Assembly (NCBI GenBank): GCA_950022655.1 | Contig: OX465579.1 | Location: forward strand, 78,441,193-78,505,192 | Origin: Alentia gelatinosa | Lineage: Eukaryota; Annelida; Polychaeta; Phyllodocida; Polynoidae | Reading direction: 5' to 3' | Length of the DNA stretch: 64,000 nucleotides | In this document: positions 1 to 12,029 of the stretch, piece after piece | Numbering within the stretch: the first letter of the stretch is position 1 | Layout: each line of letters begins with the position of its first letter | The notes under the pieces: generated by a model | What the model was told of the DNA's origin: nothing | What the model saw: the letters and a program-made list of their open reading frames with translations, nothing else | Databases searched by the model: none | Position numbers and translations under genes: made by a program

Positions 1-105
1 CTGAGGAAAACTTTTTGGTCATGATCACTGGTTTGCTCGCCCAACTGGTCACTCTTTTGTGATCATTACAAATAAAGATGTCGCTGTCTGAAAAACAGGC
101 CCCTG
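1..105. repeat. Right end of a CAGGGCCCTG-type inverted-repeat element, cut by the window edge
   Basis: The last bases read TGAAAAACAGGCCCCTG, which matches the terminal inverted repeat of the complete element at 45033-45823 (TGAAAAACAGGGCCCTG). GATCA/TGATC motifs inside resemble its sub-terminal repeats. The other end lies outside the window. The stretch from 106 to about 360 shows nothing recognisable. Confidence 0.5.
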
Positions 106-359
106 GTCGCTGTCTTCGCGACACTGGGCCAGGTAGGCTCGCCTCACATGTCTTCACACGTCTCCTCGCCACTGTCACACGGGCATGGTGGACTCAATGG
201 TGACCGCCTCAAAGAGCAACTCAAACCTGCTCGTAGATGCTCAATGCCACAAGAGCTGCTCTGGACCTGCGTGCACATGGGTCCTAGCCTGCCCCATAAA
301 CGAGAACTAAAGGCCCACCTCCCCCCTCTTGCCCAGCACCCCAAACACACACCCAACTG

Positions 360-1010
360 ACTGGTACCTTGCCCCTCACCCCTTTCTCCTACATTGACCT
401 CTGCACCATACCTCCAGGCTGTTGTCGCCCCATTTGGCTTCTCACTCATGCAGACACCATGGAACAAACCAACTCCAGCCCACCCTGGCTTCTTTCCCCC
501 AAAACCAATCACCCCTCCTTTTTTCTCCCCTCACTCTCACGTGGCCCTGCCCGGCAGAACCACTCATCCCTTCACCCCAGCCCCCTTTTTCCTCTCTCCC
601 CTATCTACCCCCAACAACCCCCTTCCCCTCATCCCCACATGGCCCTGCCCCCGCCAGTGCCACTTGACCACCCCACACAACCTCTCCACAATCATCTCCC
701 CTCCTCTCTCTCTCACTCTCACGTGGCCCTACCCTGCCAGCGCCACATGACCACCCTATGCCACCCCCCGTCCCCACTCATCTCCCCTTCTCTCTCTCAC
801 TCTGGCATGGCCCCGCCCCTACCAGCGCCACGTGACAACCCCACACCACTTCCCTGTCTCCACTCCTCTCTCCCCCCTCTCTCTCCCCTTAGCCTTCCTC
901 GCCTTCAGTCCCTCTCTTTCTCCCCTCCCTCAGGCTCGGACTCTCCTCATCAGCCCTCCTGGAGACCCCCTCTTTGGGCCCCCTCCCATTCCTCCACCTT
1001 TGTCCTGCCA
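360..1010. repeat. Pyrimidine-rich degenerate minisatellite
   Basis: The + strand is almost purely C/T for about 650 bases. A CACGTGGCCCTGCC-like core recurs near 537, 635, 719 and 805, so the period is roughly 84-98 bases. Long reading frames cross it (one of 230 codons), but they encode low-complexity Pro/Ser/Leu/His text and arise from the composition. I do not call a gene. Strand-asymmetric C/T blocks of this kind can form triplex DNA (general knowledge). Confidence 0.6.
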
Positions 1011-2023
1011 GAGCTTCCCTTCAGCCTGGACTGTGATTTATCTCCTCAATTTCTTTTGTAAAATTTCTTCAATAAATTTATTCCATACTGCGCTCCTGTG
1101 TTAGTCTTAACATTCCATCCAAAAGGTATTATCTCATCTATTTTATGTTCATTATTTTATTATTCAGGAACTATGATCAATGTTTTGATAATATTCTTAC
1201 AAATGTTATTTTTTAGATATCAAATGAAATTTATGATATACAATCAACTAAACTTTATTTCCCTTAAATTCGCCATCTCACTAATTATTTCTTGCTGTGT
1301 TGTAGCTTAATGTTTCTTTGATATACCCCTTCTGGTTGCTGTAACAGTCTATGCATCATAATCCATGGTTTTGTTGACAGGTGGCCATTAACCACGAGAG
1401 GTTGAAGCGTAATAAGACACAAGCGCTAGCAATTGTATTACGACGTCAGCCTAAGTGGTTTACAAAGCCGCCTGTCCACAAAATCATCATTTGTTGCATC
1501 TATTATCCATCTTTTCCAATAAATTAAACCCAGTAATTGCCATATTAAAGGATATAACAATAGGGACTATTTCTTTGCTCTATAGTAAAAGGGAATATAT
1601 TTCCCTTATACCATGGTTTCAGGACGTATACTACAGGTTTGAATCTGTATACCACACTTATGGTATCTGACAGGTTTTAGTCAATGGGTCATGGTTTACT
1701 GAATCTCTAGACATTTTCAATGGGAGCTTTGTTGATGATGGATGATAAAACTCAACATTTCTTTTAATTATTCATCAGTCTTCTCCCATATAGAAGATGA
1801 GCCAAGATGTCCCATTATATAGGCTTTTAGAAGACAGCAAACCTATACATTCTTCACAACATATATATATCTACATGAGTTATTCATCTGCTGAAAGCTA
1901 ACTTCTGTTGACAACAAGAACACTTCTGAGAGAAAAGATCATAGCAAGATATTGATGGCAACCAAAGTGTGAATAGTTCATTATAATAATTCATATTTCC
2001 AATATTGAGATCAATATGGCACT

Positions 2024-2422
2024 TAAATATACAAAGTACACAATAAAAGACTTCATAGTTATAAATAACATGAATCAGATTGTAAATACAGTCCCCTACA
2101 CGCACCTGACGAGCTGGATGACGGCGAAACTGAACAAAAATAAATATTCCAAGCAAAAACAACACAGATCTGATCCTCCCTGACGCCATGTTGGGGTCAG
2201 TAGAGGTCAGATCATGTCAACCAGGTTCATATCCTGTGAGAGAACCAATAACAGCCTTGGAATCGATGTGTACAAGGTCACCATAGACAACCAACCACCA
2301 TAACCAATGAAAATCCGATCTGGAAACGGAAATACGATTTCCAGCGCGAATTCAAAGTGGAAAACTCACCTTAAACATCAGTGCAGTCGTGCATCGGAAT
2401 CAACACGCCTCGTCCCCGACCG
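2024..2422. mobile_element. 399-bp insertion in copy A flanked by 13-bp direct repeats
   Basis: TCAATATGGCACT occurs at 2011-2023 and again at 2423-2435. The paralogous locus near 15950-15970 has a single such site, so the block between the repeats is an insertion with a target-site duplication. The interior is more GC-rich at its right end. On the - strand it reads like the 5' end of a gene (see 2106-2233). No terminal inverted repeats or poly-A tail are evident. Confidence 0.65.
2106..2233 (-). other. Possible captured gene fragment: exon with start codon and signal-peptide-like sequence
   Basis: On the - strand a good acceptor (TTCTCTCACAG, exon starting at 2233) is followed by ATG at 2189-2187. 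The reading frame begins MASGRIRSVLFLLGIF, a signal-anchor-like hydrophobic stretch, and runs 28 codons to CAG|gtgcgt at 2106. Upstream, AAG|gtgagt at 2370 would end a 5' non-coding exon, leaving a short intron at 2234-2369. The arrangement resembles the first two exons of a gene, yet it lies inside an insertion bounded by direct repeats and no downstream exon was found. The product is unrecognised, and chance splice-like motifs are possible. Confidence 0.3.
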
Positions 2423-2884
2423 TCAATATGGCACTTTAAACTTTAATGAACTACTTTGGAAGCCAGTAGAGCTAGCATAAGACTTGTGTGGTGTAAGCTC
2501 ATTAACGTAATATTTGCATATCTTGATCTCCATAGAAAATACAAACTTCGAAAAACCACTGGTATGAATGAGATGGATTCTCATGGAAGCTAGTTAATTT
2601 AGCTGTCAGGGTTATTTCACACAGACAACAGGCAGCAGCATGTCCTGGGCTCCTGTCTCTCTCATCTGTAACTTCTGTATAGGTGTTTCCCTGATAGGAA
2701 AATGGCAGTCTATAGCAGTACGAGGTTATCTGTAAAAAACATCTATTCAGAAAGTAAAAGATGTCTTACTTATGGAATACTCAATGGAAAATTAGGAAAT
2801 TTTAGGGTTGGATCAAATGGATATGGACAATTATTCGGTGTAAATATGGTTCAAGTTAAATAAGTGTAAGTGTCAATGATTCTC

Positions 2885-3083
2885 AATTATAGAATCTTGT
2901 ACCTGGCAGGAAATGATCACTATTGATCTCAGACAGTGACCATTTTAGCGGCAATCACTCAGGCCCTCTGCGACTACAACTGAAAAACACTTCCCACCAT
3001 TGATTGCCCAGAAGGTCTCACAATCATTCTTAGATCTTAGCTGATCTCAGCTAGTGATTGTCACTTCGGATAAACACCCCCTG
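2885..3083. repeat. Remnant of the CAGGG-type inverted-repeat element in copy A
   Basis: Matches the right half of the element at 16270-16865 in copy B, including the end TAAACACCCCCTG. The left half is missing here: the sequence jumps at about 2729. The following stretch 3136-3900 has no copy-B counterpart and shows no recognisable gene. Confidence 0.5.
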
Positions 3084-3899
3084 ATGTTGTTATTTCCTAA
3101 ACTGTTTAACATGCAGAAATTATGAACAGATATTTAACCCATTCACAGCGGACCATTTTTAGAGCGCGCGAACCCAGCCCGGGTAACAGTCAGATTCTAC
3201 CGCTTGGCGGCGGGCCTATACACACTTCCGGCCTAGATCTGGAACGGCGTAACGTTGTAGGGTTGGAGATATTTGTTTCATCGAATTCATGATGAATAAC
3301 AATAAAACTTGTTGACAGGATTCTCTTCCTGGGACTATTTCCGAACTCTGCTGAGAATTTGGTATGGTATATTTTAAGCATAATTGAGAAAATCCAGAAA
3401 CAAATCTGGGTTACTGGATAACGTTAAAAAAAACACAAATGGCGCCCACAAGTCTACAGACGCCGGCGAGTAATTAAAGTGTTAGAAACTGTATTTATTT
3501 ATTGGATTATTCGAATATCAGTCTACCAGCCTAGGACAAACACAATATATATATTCCCTACGTGTGTGGGTGGTTATTATGGAGAAATGACCAGCAGATC
3601 AACGTATATGGACAGGACCAAGTTGAGACATCGATCGGAGAAAAAACTGTCACTGTAGTTTACATTGACAACGCCAGACTGCGAAATTGCGGTTTTGGAA
3701 CAGTGTAACTTTGCTGGTGTGCTATCCACACAAAAGGCATTGACTTTATCAATCATCATTCTGGGAATATTCTGCAAGTCTTCACGATTCTGGCAGTATC
3801 TGGTTTATTAATATAGACGCCAGATAATGGAAGAAAATGGATATCTACATTCTACTCAGTGTCATGTCAATGGAGCCGATACTATGAAAGGAAAGTTGT

Positions 3900-5225
3900 T
3901 TAGCCATCACCTCACTCTAGGTGAGTTAGAAAATCATATCACATAGGGTCTTAACCGTTAATATTTGAGGAGTGACTTATACGGGAATATTCCTCACATC
4001 TGTAGCTTTCTTCCCGTATATATATTTTACAGTTTGAATGAGTAGAAATTTAGATATATTAATCAGAACATCGGCCTTTTGCAGTGAATGTTTTGGCTTG
4101 CTTCAACCAGGCGTCTACTGTTGAGATGGGTAGTACAGAGTTGTCATTTTCAAAATCATTTTGTATGGGCTTTTAACAATTGATAAATGAACAGGGACTT
4201 GAATAGGGGGAACGCCAAGACCTTGAGGTTTGTTCTAGTGTAAATGTTAATCAGTTTGGAACTATTATTACATTAATTAAAACAAATTGTCATTGAACCG
4301 CACACTACACTCAGTAGTAGGAGGGGGGGGGGGGCTTCTCAAGTGACAGCAGATCTAGGCGAGTTAGAAAACCATATAACAATATAGTCCAGTTTGAACG
4401 AGTATTAACTTGATGATCGAATTTCAGCGTGGGGCCTAATGCGGTGCATGTTTTGACTGGCTTCAACATGGCGAGTACTTTGGAGAGGGGTTGAAACAGG
4501 GCTGACAGGTCTATTTGAAAATCATTTCGTACGGGTTTTTAACATTATATAAACGAACAGGGAGGTAGATAGGGGCACAGCCAACATTCTAAGGTTTGTT
4601 CCAGTATATATATTAAGCAGTTTAAACATGTGGAAGTATTATTAAATGAGTTTAACATATTGCCATCAAACTGCGCACTCGATTCAGTGGTGGGGGGAGA
4701 TGCTGGATATGACAAGCATATGTAGGCGACTTCGAAAATTATATCGCACAAGGTCTTAATATTTAATATTTGAGCAGTGACTTATACGGGAATATTCCCC
4801 ACACTCTCAGGTTTCTTCCCGTATAATGATGTCCAGTTTGGACGAGTAGAATTTGCGATATATTAATCAGAACATAGGCCTTGCATGGTGAATATTTTGA
4901 CTTGCTTCAACCTGGTGTCCACTGTGAAGATGGGTTATCACACGGTTGTGAAGCGTAAGATGTCTTTTTCAGAATCATTTCGTAAGGGCTTTTATCATTA
5001 GATAAACGAACAGAGAGGTAGATGGGAGTAAACCCAACATTCTAAGGTTTGTTCCAGTATAAATATTAAGCAGTTTAAACGTGTGGGAGTAGTAGTAAAT
5101 GAATTAATGAGATTGTCATTGAACCGCACAATACGCTGAGAGGTGGGTAGGGTTGGGTTGACACTGACTATGACAAGCAGATCTAGGCGAGTTAGAAAAT
5201 CAATTCGCACAAGGTTTTAACATTT
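3900..5225. repeat. Degenerate tandem repeat, period roughly 370-460 bp
   Basis: A unit beginning GGCGAGTTAGAAAA recurs near 3918, 4358, 4725 (diverged) and 5187. Shared internal landmarks are CTTATACGGGAATATTCC (3970 and 4780), a pair of CTTCCCGTATA segments, and TGACTGGCTTCAAC/CTTGCTTCAAC with GAACAGGGA downstream. The array occupies an intronic stretch absent from copy B. A poly-G run lies at about 4322-4334. Small reading frames inside are repeats of one another (4545-4751 and 4998-5210) and are not called as genes. Confidence 0.6.
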
Positions 5226-5320
5226 AATATATGAAGTATGATCTAAACAAAATACTCAAATTTGTATATACTTTTTCAATTGGTTAGTACCTCACAGCAT
5301 TTTGTTTCATTGTATTCAAG

Positions 5321-5860
5321 GTGTATTGGGGATGTCCCTTTATCTGAATGATAATGACAACACTGAAGTCCAAGTGGTGAACCTTGGGAGCCAGGGAGAC
5401 AAATGTTTTGGGAATTTGAATATTTGTAGCAATGGCCAGAGGAGGTGTGAAGCGCAGTGCCCCCTATAGGGACCAAACTCATATATGTGATCGCGGCAGG
5501 GTTCAAGGCGCCACTTTCAAACCTGCCAGCAGAGGGGAAGGAGCTCTTAAGAATGGACTGTGTGAGGCTTGTAAGCCATAGCCTATGAGAAATAATGTTG
5601 TATTAAACAACACCAAACAGCCATAAAACGTGGAGCTCTATTGAGCTCTATTGTGGTCTGGAGTACATTAGATATCACTCTATCAATATCTGAAAAGATT
5701 TTTGATAGAGCTCTAACAGTTTGTATGTAGTAGCTGTTACTAGTTAGCCTATTTTAGTATAGGAATCCATATTCAGCTGTCATTTGAGACCATGCCAAAA
5801 CGATAGGGGGCGCTACGCTTCACACCTCCTCTGAGCAATGGCCTTACTTTCACCTTTTGG
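5321..5860 (+). pseudogene. LamG-type domain exon 1, copy A, split by a MITE
   Basis: Removing the MITE (5437-5833) and one target repeat leaves exactly 134 nt, the same length as the copy B exon at 19668-19801. It has the same acceptor (TTCAAG) and donor (TGG|gtatgt). The encoded segment contains LNDNDNTEVQVVNLGSQGD followed by CFGNLNIC, the start of a LamG/pentraxin-like beta sandwich. The insertion destroys the exon, so this copy is a pseudogene at this point. Exons at 9839, 10061 and 10994 follow in order. Confidence 0.7.
5437..5833. mobile_element. 397-bp MITE inside the LamG exon
   Basis: Perfect 18-bp terminal inverted repeats (CAGAGGAGGTGTGAAGCG and its complement), with near-identity continuing inwards to GCCCCCTAT. 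It is flanked by a 9-bp direct repeat AGCAATGGC (5428-5436 and 5834-5842). The paralogous exon at 19770-19790 contains one AACAATGGC and no insert, giving the empty site directly. No transposase is encoded. A 9-bp duplication favours a Mutator-like mobiliser; CAG ends would also suit hAT, but that superfamily makes 8-bp duplications. Confidence 0.85.
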
Positions 5861-6349
5861 GTATGTTATAATCTAACAATTGTATTTGCAGGTCTATCAT
5901 ACCTCCCTGTTTTGTAACAGATATACACAGGAAATAGTTAAGTTTCTGATAAATAATTGATTGGCATACAATAATATAAATAATTACAGCCATATACATA
6001 AAAGAGGTACTTTTAGCCCTTTTAGGACGGCCACCTGTGGCAGAGCTGTCACCATAAGGACAGGTGGCAGTGATAGTGCATATCTCTAGAGGACGAACAC
6101 ATTTTTGATAAAGTCATAATTTTATGTTCCATCCTGTGATATTATAGGTAATCAATAATATTTCACTTATTTTAGCTTACTAAAATTGATTTTGATGTTG
6201 TTTCTTTAGGTTTTTATCTATACTGGAGTCAGGGCTTAGCAAAGATTTTGCTTATCCTCCACCCCCCCCCCCCCCCTAGTTTTTCAAATTCCAGGTCCGT
6301 GCCCGAACTACCAGGCTTACATGACGAGTTTTGGTCATTAAAATGTAGC

Positions 6350-7790
6350 AGGTTATTATATATACATTTGCTTTATATTTGCAATTTCTGCTCGAATCAT
6401 CAGGGGCATGCCATAGGTTATCGGTTTGGTAGAGGAAGTTATTGAGTTAACTATGGTTTGTTGCATTTGTGAACTTAAGTAGCTTCTTGCCCAGTTTACA
6501 AGGGGTGCCGAAATGCCTAGCTGGGTCATTTTGTGTAGAAGAATATTGAGACTTATGTTGTCAAAAGCTTTGGCCATGTCAATAAAGACGGCCAACGATG
6601 GCTGCCCATTATTCATGGTAGATAAGATATCGTCAGTCAGGTCAGCCGCTGTTTGAGTAGTTGAGTGACCTTGTCTGAATCCTCCTTGACATTCATTTAG
6701 AAGGTGGTTCGTCTTTAAGTATATGTTTAGCATTGTGTGTATTATGCTTTCAAGTAATTTACCGGGCAGAGGGATTAGCGAGATTGGTCGCAAGTTTTTG
6801 CCCTCGTTGTGGAAATTAGGTTTAGTTATCGATGCGACTTTTGCTATTTTCCGGCTGTCAGGGAAAGATTCGTTGGTTAGTGAGAGTTGGAATATATGCA
6901 GCAGATGGTTTGTTAGGACTTCGAAGCTGACTTTTAGGATACGACTAGGTAATTGATCTAGGGCAGATGATTTGGTAGGGTCTATTTGGCTGACTGCTTT
7001 TACGACTTCTTCGAGTGTAATTGGGTCTATTGTCATGTTCAGGTGAGTAGTCACGCCGTCATCATTCCAGGGGATGTTAAATTATTCTGCTAGTTTTGCA
7101 CCAATGGATACAAAATTTATGTAGTTTGCTACTTGTTCTTCGTTGATTGAGGTGTGAGTGTATTGGCCGATTAAGTCTAGTCTTGTGTTATTTTAGTTTT
7201 TTGGTGTTAGTGATTCCATGTTTTTCCAAAATTTAGATTTCACTTTGTAGATGTTATTCTGAATAAACTCTCATTTGGCTGCTATGACGTATGTTTTGGC
7301 TAAGTTTCTTGCATGCTTGGCTTCATCCCAGTCATGTTTTTGGTTAGTTTGCTTGGCATGTTTCCAGGCTCTACTTTTATTGTTGAGGATCTCGATCAGA
7401 TTGTTGGTGAGCCAAGGTTCTTCTCTATATCGGTTTGGTATGAGTGATTTAACTTGACCTACTTTGAATCAATATCACAGTTACTGAGGTTTAATTCCGG
7501 TATAGTTGTTACATCTAAACTATCTTTGGCATAAATAGCCACTCCGCCTCCGACTTTTATCTCTCCCCTCTCGTTTAGACATGATCTATCATTTCGATAT
7601 ATTTTGTAACTGGGAATGGTGTAGAAGTTTAAAGGTAAGTCGGCTGTGAGACACATGTCGGAAGCGGTTGATGTCAGCCTTAGTTTGCCTAAGTGTTGCA
7701 CTAATGAGGTCGTACATACTTCTTATGCTCTGGAGATTTTGGTGAAGGATATGCAGACCTTTCTCAAGCTGGTTATCAGCAATCATTTAA
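6350..7790 (-). pseudogene. Non-LTR retrotransposon remnant (endonuclease start and reverse-transcriptase N half)
   Basis: Reading the - strand from 7786, an APE-type endonuclease start is visible (GLHILHQNLQSIRS), then in another frame GEIKVGGGVAIYAKDS. After a deletion of the endonuclease core comes the linker (EEPWLTNNLIEILNNKSRAW). The reverse transcriptase N-terminal half follows at 7054-6356, with LRPISLIPLPGKLLE, GGFRQGHSTTQTAADLTDD and AVFIDMAKAFDNIS. The palm motifs GVPQG and YADD are lost: the frame ends soon after YGMPLMI. Several frameshifts and stops make it dead. The family differs from the element at 27.9 kb. Confidence 0.75.
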
Positions 7791-7979
7791 AGTGTTAGAT
7801 GTGGGGAGATGAAGAGGCCGCTTGACACAATGTACTGTTTGGTTTAAAACTTTTTTAATTTGATTGATTCTGCTGGAACGATGGTATGTTCAATAGGATA
7901 GAGTGTTATAACTACATTTCCCGAAGATTTCATGTATATTGATTAATTATTTCTGTGTCAAAAACAAGTTTATTGAAAT

Positions 7980-8105
7980 GATGCCTTGAGACATCATGTG
8001 GCCTTGACTGGTTGATGCCTCAAGGCATCATTCAGCCTAGGCTGGTTGATGCCTCAAGGCATCATTCAGCCTAGGCTGGTTGATGCCTCAAGGCATCATT
8101 CGTCC
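7980..8105. repeat. Tandem hairpin repeat (GATGCCTCAAGGCATC), three units of ~36 bp
   Basis: Three near-identical units contain GATGCCTCAAGGCATC, a hairpin with a 6-bp stem and TCAA loop, spaced by CATTCAGCCTAGGCTGGTT. A degenerate fourth copy (TGCCTTGAGACATCA) starts the array. The core TGCCTTGAGGCA recurs near 36980-37025 and 37419. Confidence 0.7.
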
Positions 8106-9838
8106 TTAATGGGTTAAAGTGGAAATTACTCTTTGATTCATACTCTTTACAATTGAATGTTCTTCTTTATTCAGATGCACAGAATTAGAAGATGATGAAG
8201 GTATTTGAGAGATCCATGACTCATTTGTTTTGTTAGATTACTATTTGTTAGATAAATGTGACTGTCACATGGGAACTGTGTGAGCATTATGCATGTAGAG
8301 TCATGGAAGCATGGCTGGAATGACCTAGTGCATGTCAAATAATTAATAAAGGGAATACCCTCAATGATGTAGGGGTTCAAGATGGTTTGGTTGCAGTGAG
8401 TGGTCAAGTGTTGGGGCCATAATTTTCAAAAATAGCCAATGACAAGATGGCCAATGCCAACATGGAAGGCGCCATGTGACGTGAAGAGTGTGACCTGAAG
8501 GAATTAATTATGGATGAAGCTAACAGGGCCTTTGGAAGATTCTAGAAGTTTCATAGGCAAGATGTAATAGGGAGCGGAATGGTGATCAACACTAAGTCAG
8601 ACAGTCAGTCAGGATGGGTCAGTTCAGTCCAAGGGTAGCGGAGCAGAAAGGGGTTCAGTCCAGGACAGACTCCAGTGGGCAAGGTTCTCAGAACCAGTGG
8701 CTCACCTGCATCATGAGAGCTAGTAAATCCACAATGGCTTTGGCTCATGGGCTGCAGGGAACAATTGGGGATCAATTCCATGTGGTGATCATCACTTATA
8801 TCAGCTGCTTTGCTTTTAACTGTCATGGGCTACATATAATTGGTGGAGGACCGGCTCTTCTGAGGGTGTGAGCAACAGGATGGGTAGCTGGGCTCAAGTA
8901 GCAACAGCCAGGGTAGAGACAGAGAGGAGTGATTAACAGTAGGAAACAATAACACAGCATTGGAACAGATGGGCTACGGGTATTGGCACATTGAACACTG
9001 GTCAGGCAGAAGTGTGAATGAAGATCCTGGAGTGAGATGGTGTCAAGGGGATACCTAGAGAGTGTACTTGCTTCCCAGGGGGACGTTTAGTATTGTGTGA
9101 AATACTGTACCATTGACCTTTTAGCTGTGATGGATCCTGAAGAGTTTGATGTTTATGTTCTCTGTTATAGCTAAAAGGGTCAATGCTAACATGCCAAACA
9201 CATGGAATACTCTTGGGAATAATTCACTCTCATGAGTTTTCTCTATTTAATAATTCACATCAAATGAGATTATGCCCATGTCTGCAGACATATTGAATAA
9301 GTGGTATAATTCATGTGACAGGTATCATATCCAATGATTTGGCTTGATTCTCATCAGCATGCATCTATCTTCTGGCCTAAGACCACATGACCAGCTACAT
9401 ATCCATTTAAGCCCTGCCCACCAGCAACGCTGATTCTGTTCCCTATAGGCCTTAAGATTGACTTCCCAACACCATACTGATTCTATCGTGAGGTCAGCAA
9501 AAATCTGGGCAGTGGAACAGGTTTCTGTGATAACATCTACAACACCTCAATGTAGGCTGTGATTGAAAATGCTAATTGTAGAGGTCCCGATAAAATCCAA
9601 CATGTTGGATTTTTCATAGCCTGTCATAGGGTTTCATAGCCTATGGGGAAGATATCCTGGTCATTGAGTATGAGTCACATATTAGATTACAACAGAGGTC
9701 TATGATTATGGGTCCTCCCAATAGACTATAATTTGACCAGTATGGAAGTATGTCATAGACTATCGGCATAGGTAGGGAAAGGGCTTAATGATCCCAAGAG
9801 AAGCCCCATCTTTTCACTGTGACATTTTCTGCTTGCAG

Positions 9839-9895
9839 GTGAATTTCCCTCTGCTGGATATTACAAATTCAGATCAGTCATATTATATCTCATCA
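9839..9895 (+). pseudogene. LamG-type domain exon 2, copy A, truncated by deletion
   Basis: After a TTGCAG acceptor the sequence encodes VNFPLLDITNSDQSYYISS, parallel to copy B at 21678. It then jumps after CTCATCA to intron sequence (CCCCTAGTATCACACA) that in copy B lies about 220 bases further on. The deletion removes the rest of the exon and its donor site. Confidence 0.65.
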
Positions 9896-10060
9896 ACCCC
9901 TAGTATCACACAGCAATGCTATATAACCTCACATAGCCACGTCCATTGAAGTGCCATGTGACATTCTCCTGTCCTAAATATTTGATAACAAAGTGTTAAG
10001 AAAAGTGTGAAATACATCATTGCAGAAATGGCTTTAATGTAATTCACTTTTACCATTTAG

Positions 10061-10198
10061 CCGCAGTGTGGTATCACATGATGACTACATTCACCCAGGC
10101 TGATGGACCTGTGTTTTTCATAAATGGCATGAAGGCAACCTACGAAGTGTCCAAAGTGGCCTCTTCTGGATATTCTAACTACAATGACTTTGTCCTAG
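10061..10198 (+). pseudogene. LamG-type domain exon 3, copy A
   Basis: 138 nt between TTTAG and CTAG|gtaagg, identical in length and phase to 22100-22237. It encodes VWYHMMTTFTQADGPVFFIN and ends NDFVLG, the typical LamG strand pair W-Y-H-x-x-x-T-x-x-x-x-D-G-x-x-x-x-x-N-G. This exon itself is open; the copy as a whole is broken elsewhere. Confidence 0.65.
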
Positions 10199-10993
10199 GT
10201 AAGGAATCAGAAATATATGGGGTGAACATAGAGTTTTTGACAGATTATCAAGTAGGGGAATATAAAGTGATAATCATCATTGCCTGTCAATAAAACTAAG
10301 CTACAATCTTTGTAATTGGGTCCAATATCATTTGTAAGTATTCAAACTGCATAGAAAAGATATGTAGGAATGAGGATTGATCTACCCTATTTATTTTCTT
10401 ACAAGCTTTGCTCTTCTTTATTAATCATCAATTTGGATGTTTTTTTACAGGTGAATAATCCAAGAATGAACAATCAAATATCCATATTTTGCTACAATTG
10501 TGTTATCCATTTGAGAACAATGTGTATGCTGATTCAAGAGAATGCTTTGGTGGTAAGCCTCATGATTCCATTTCCTCCCTTTCCTATGTTGTTAACTTCA
10601 TATGGTTGCTAGATTTCTGTTTTCTGCCCTCTATTACATGCTCCAATCCTTAACATGTATTCTATACAAATGTTAAGTGTATCTTAACCCTGCAAGGTTT
10701 GATATTTCCTCCTTCTCTGGGGAATTATCCAACATAGCTTGAAAAATAAACCAATCTTTTATCAATTTGATGCTACTTGTCTAAGTGTTTTGTGAGTTTT
10801 CTCTTATCTTTTTAAAAACTTTGTATTAGATATCCTCTAATGGGTTTCATTATCTTCCCTATTTTAAATGACCTTGCATTTCTGTGCTTATGTGCTGTCA
10901 TGTACTGTCTCACATTTAGGTTAAGAAAATAGCCATTAGATGCCTCACAATGTTTTTCTGTCTGTATCTCCAAGTAAACCTTTTCATCTTCAG

Positions 10994-11119
10994 GTGTTTC
11001 TAACAATGCTCAGATGAGCCAACAGTATCAACAGTATCGTGGTTGTGTTGTCCTGGATGAACTTGTAGCATAGCATGAAATTCTGAATCCAGCTGAGGTT
11101 TTCTCAGTATCTTTTGGTA
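10994..11119 (+). pseudogene. LamG-type domain exon 4, copy A, with in-frame stop
   Basis: 126 nt from CTTCAG to a strong gtaagt donor, the same length as copy B 24682-24807. It encodes VVLDELVA, then TAG where copy B has TGG, then HEILNPAEVF. The block corresponds to the conserved C-terminal LamG strand (LDEL-x-x-W-x-x-x-L). The loss of the Trp codon by a G-to-A change is the third independent lesion in copy A. Confidence 0.65.
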
Positions 11120-12029
11120 GTAAGTATACACAGAGAAATGTACTTCTTAGGTACTAGGTGTTCATTGGACTATATTTACCAGGCATAAAATACTAATGAT
11201 TATAAATAACTATAAAATACTAATAAAAATACCTAATATGATATATCTATTTGAAATGGCTATGGTATTATAATATAGCTATTTCGCATACAGGTCTTGT
11301 ATTAAACTATACATTTTGCTTTTCAATGTGATTCGTCTTTGATCCAATCCTGTCTGAGACACTAAGTTTATAAAAGTAAAAGAGAACTTCCATATTTCAG
11401 TTAGCATTCCAATGCTTCAACAATGCTATTATACAAGACGTGTTAGTATTAAGATGATTTAAATTACAACAATGTTTATCAAATACATGTATGTACAGAT
11501 AAATGTGGTTAGATGCAGTTAAATGCCATGAGAATAGTAGGTAATCTAACTTGTCTTGGGATGTCTTAGCAGATGATGATAAAACTAGAGCAAATATCCA
11601 TCCTCTAAAAGTAGATCGAAATACTTCTTATAACTGCTAGGATCCCATGTAATTTACCCTAATTGCTCACCTCTGTAAGTGAATGATAAGTTCTTGTAAT
11701 TGCTACCAATGATCAAAACTATGGCATGATGTGATAGTTATTGAAGATTCCTAGGGCTAGAAGTAGAAAGGAATGCTCAGTAAATATCTAAATAAGACAT
11801 TTCCATCTCCTAAACAGGATATATTTTTCTCCAGCATAGGATACATTGTTATTGGGAAATTGGAGTAATGGACAGTCCCAATTTCTGCGATTTGAGTAAT
11901 ACATATGCAAAATTAGGACTTTTCTACATTTAATTTGTCCGAAATAGGAGTTTGAAAATGAGTTCAAATAGAATCTTTTTAACATGATAAAATATGTAAA
12001 AGAGGGCCATGTATGTCATGGTATAGAAT

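Larger units (their letters stand above)
6016..8145. mobile_element. 2.1-kb block inserted in copy A (LINE remnants and hairpin repeats)
   Basis: Copy B runs without interruption from AAGTACTTTTA into CAATTGAATGTTC at about 19940-19950, whereas copy A has 2.1 kb between the same two sequences. The edges carry similar but imperfect words (TACTTTTA and TACTCTTTA), possibly a decayed target duplication. Inside are a poly-C run (about 6263-6278), a minus-strand LINE and a hairpin-repeat array. Confidence 0.6.

Noticed and set aside
369..1061. 230-codon open frame as a proline/serine-rich protein
   Set aside because: Three overlapping frames are open at once because the strand is nearly pure C/T; the text follows the minisatellite.
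10441..10560. A LamG exon after the acceptor TTTTACAG at 10450 (and 23803 in copy B)
   Set aside because: Joining it to exon 3 gives an immediate stop (GGT GAA TAA); the later acceptors at 10994/24682 join in frame.
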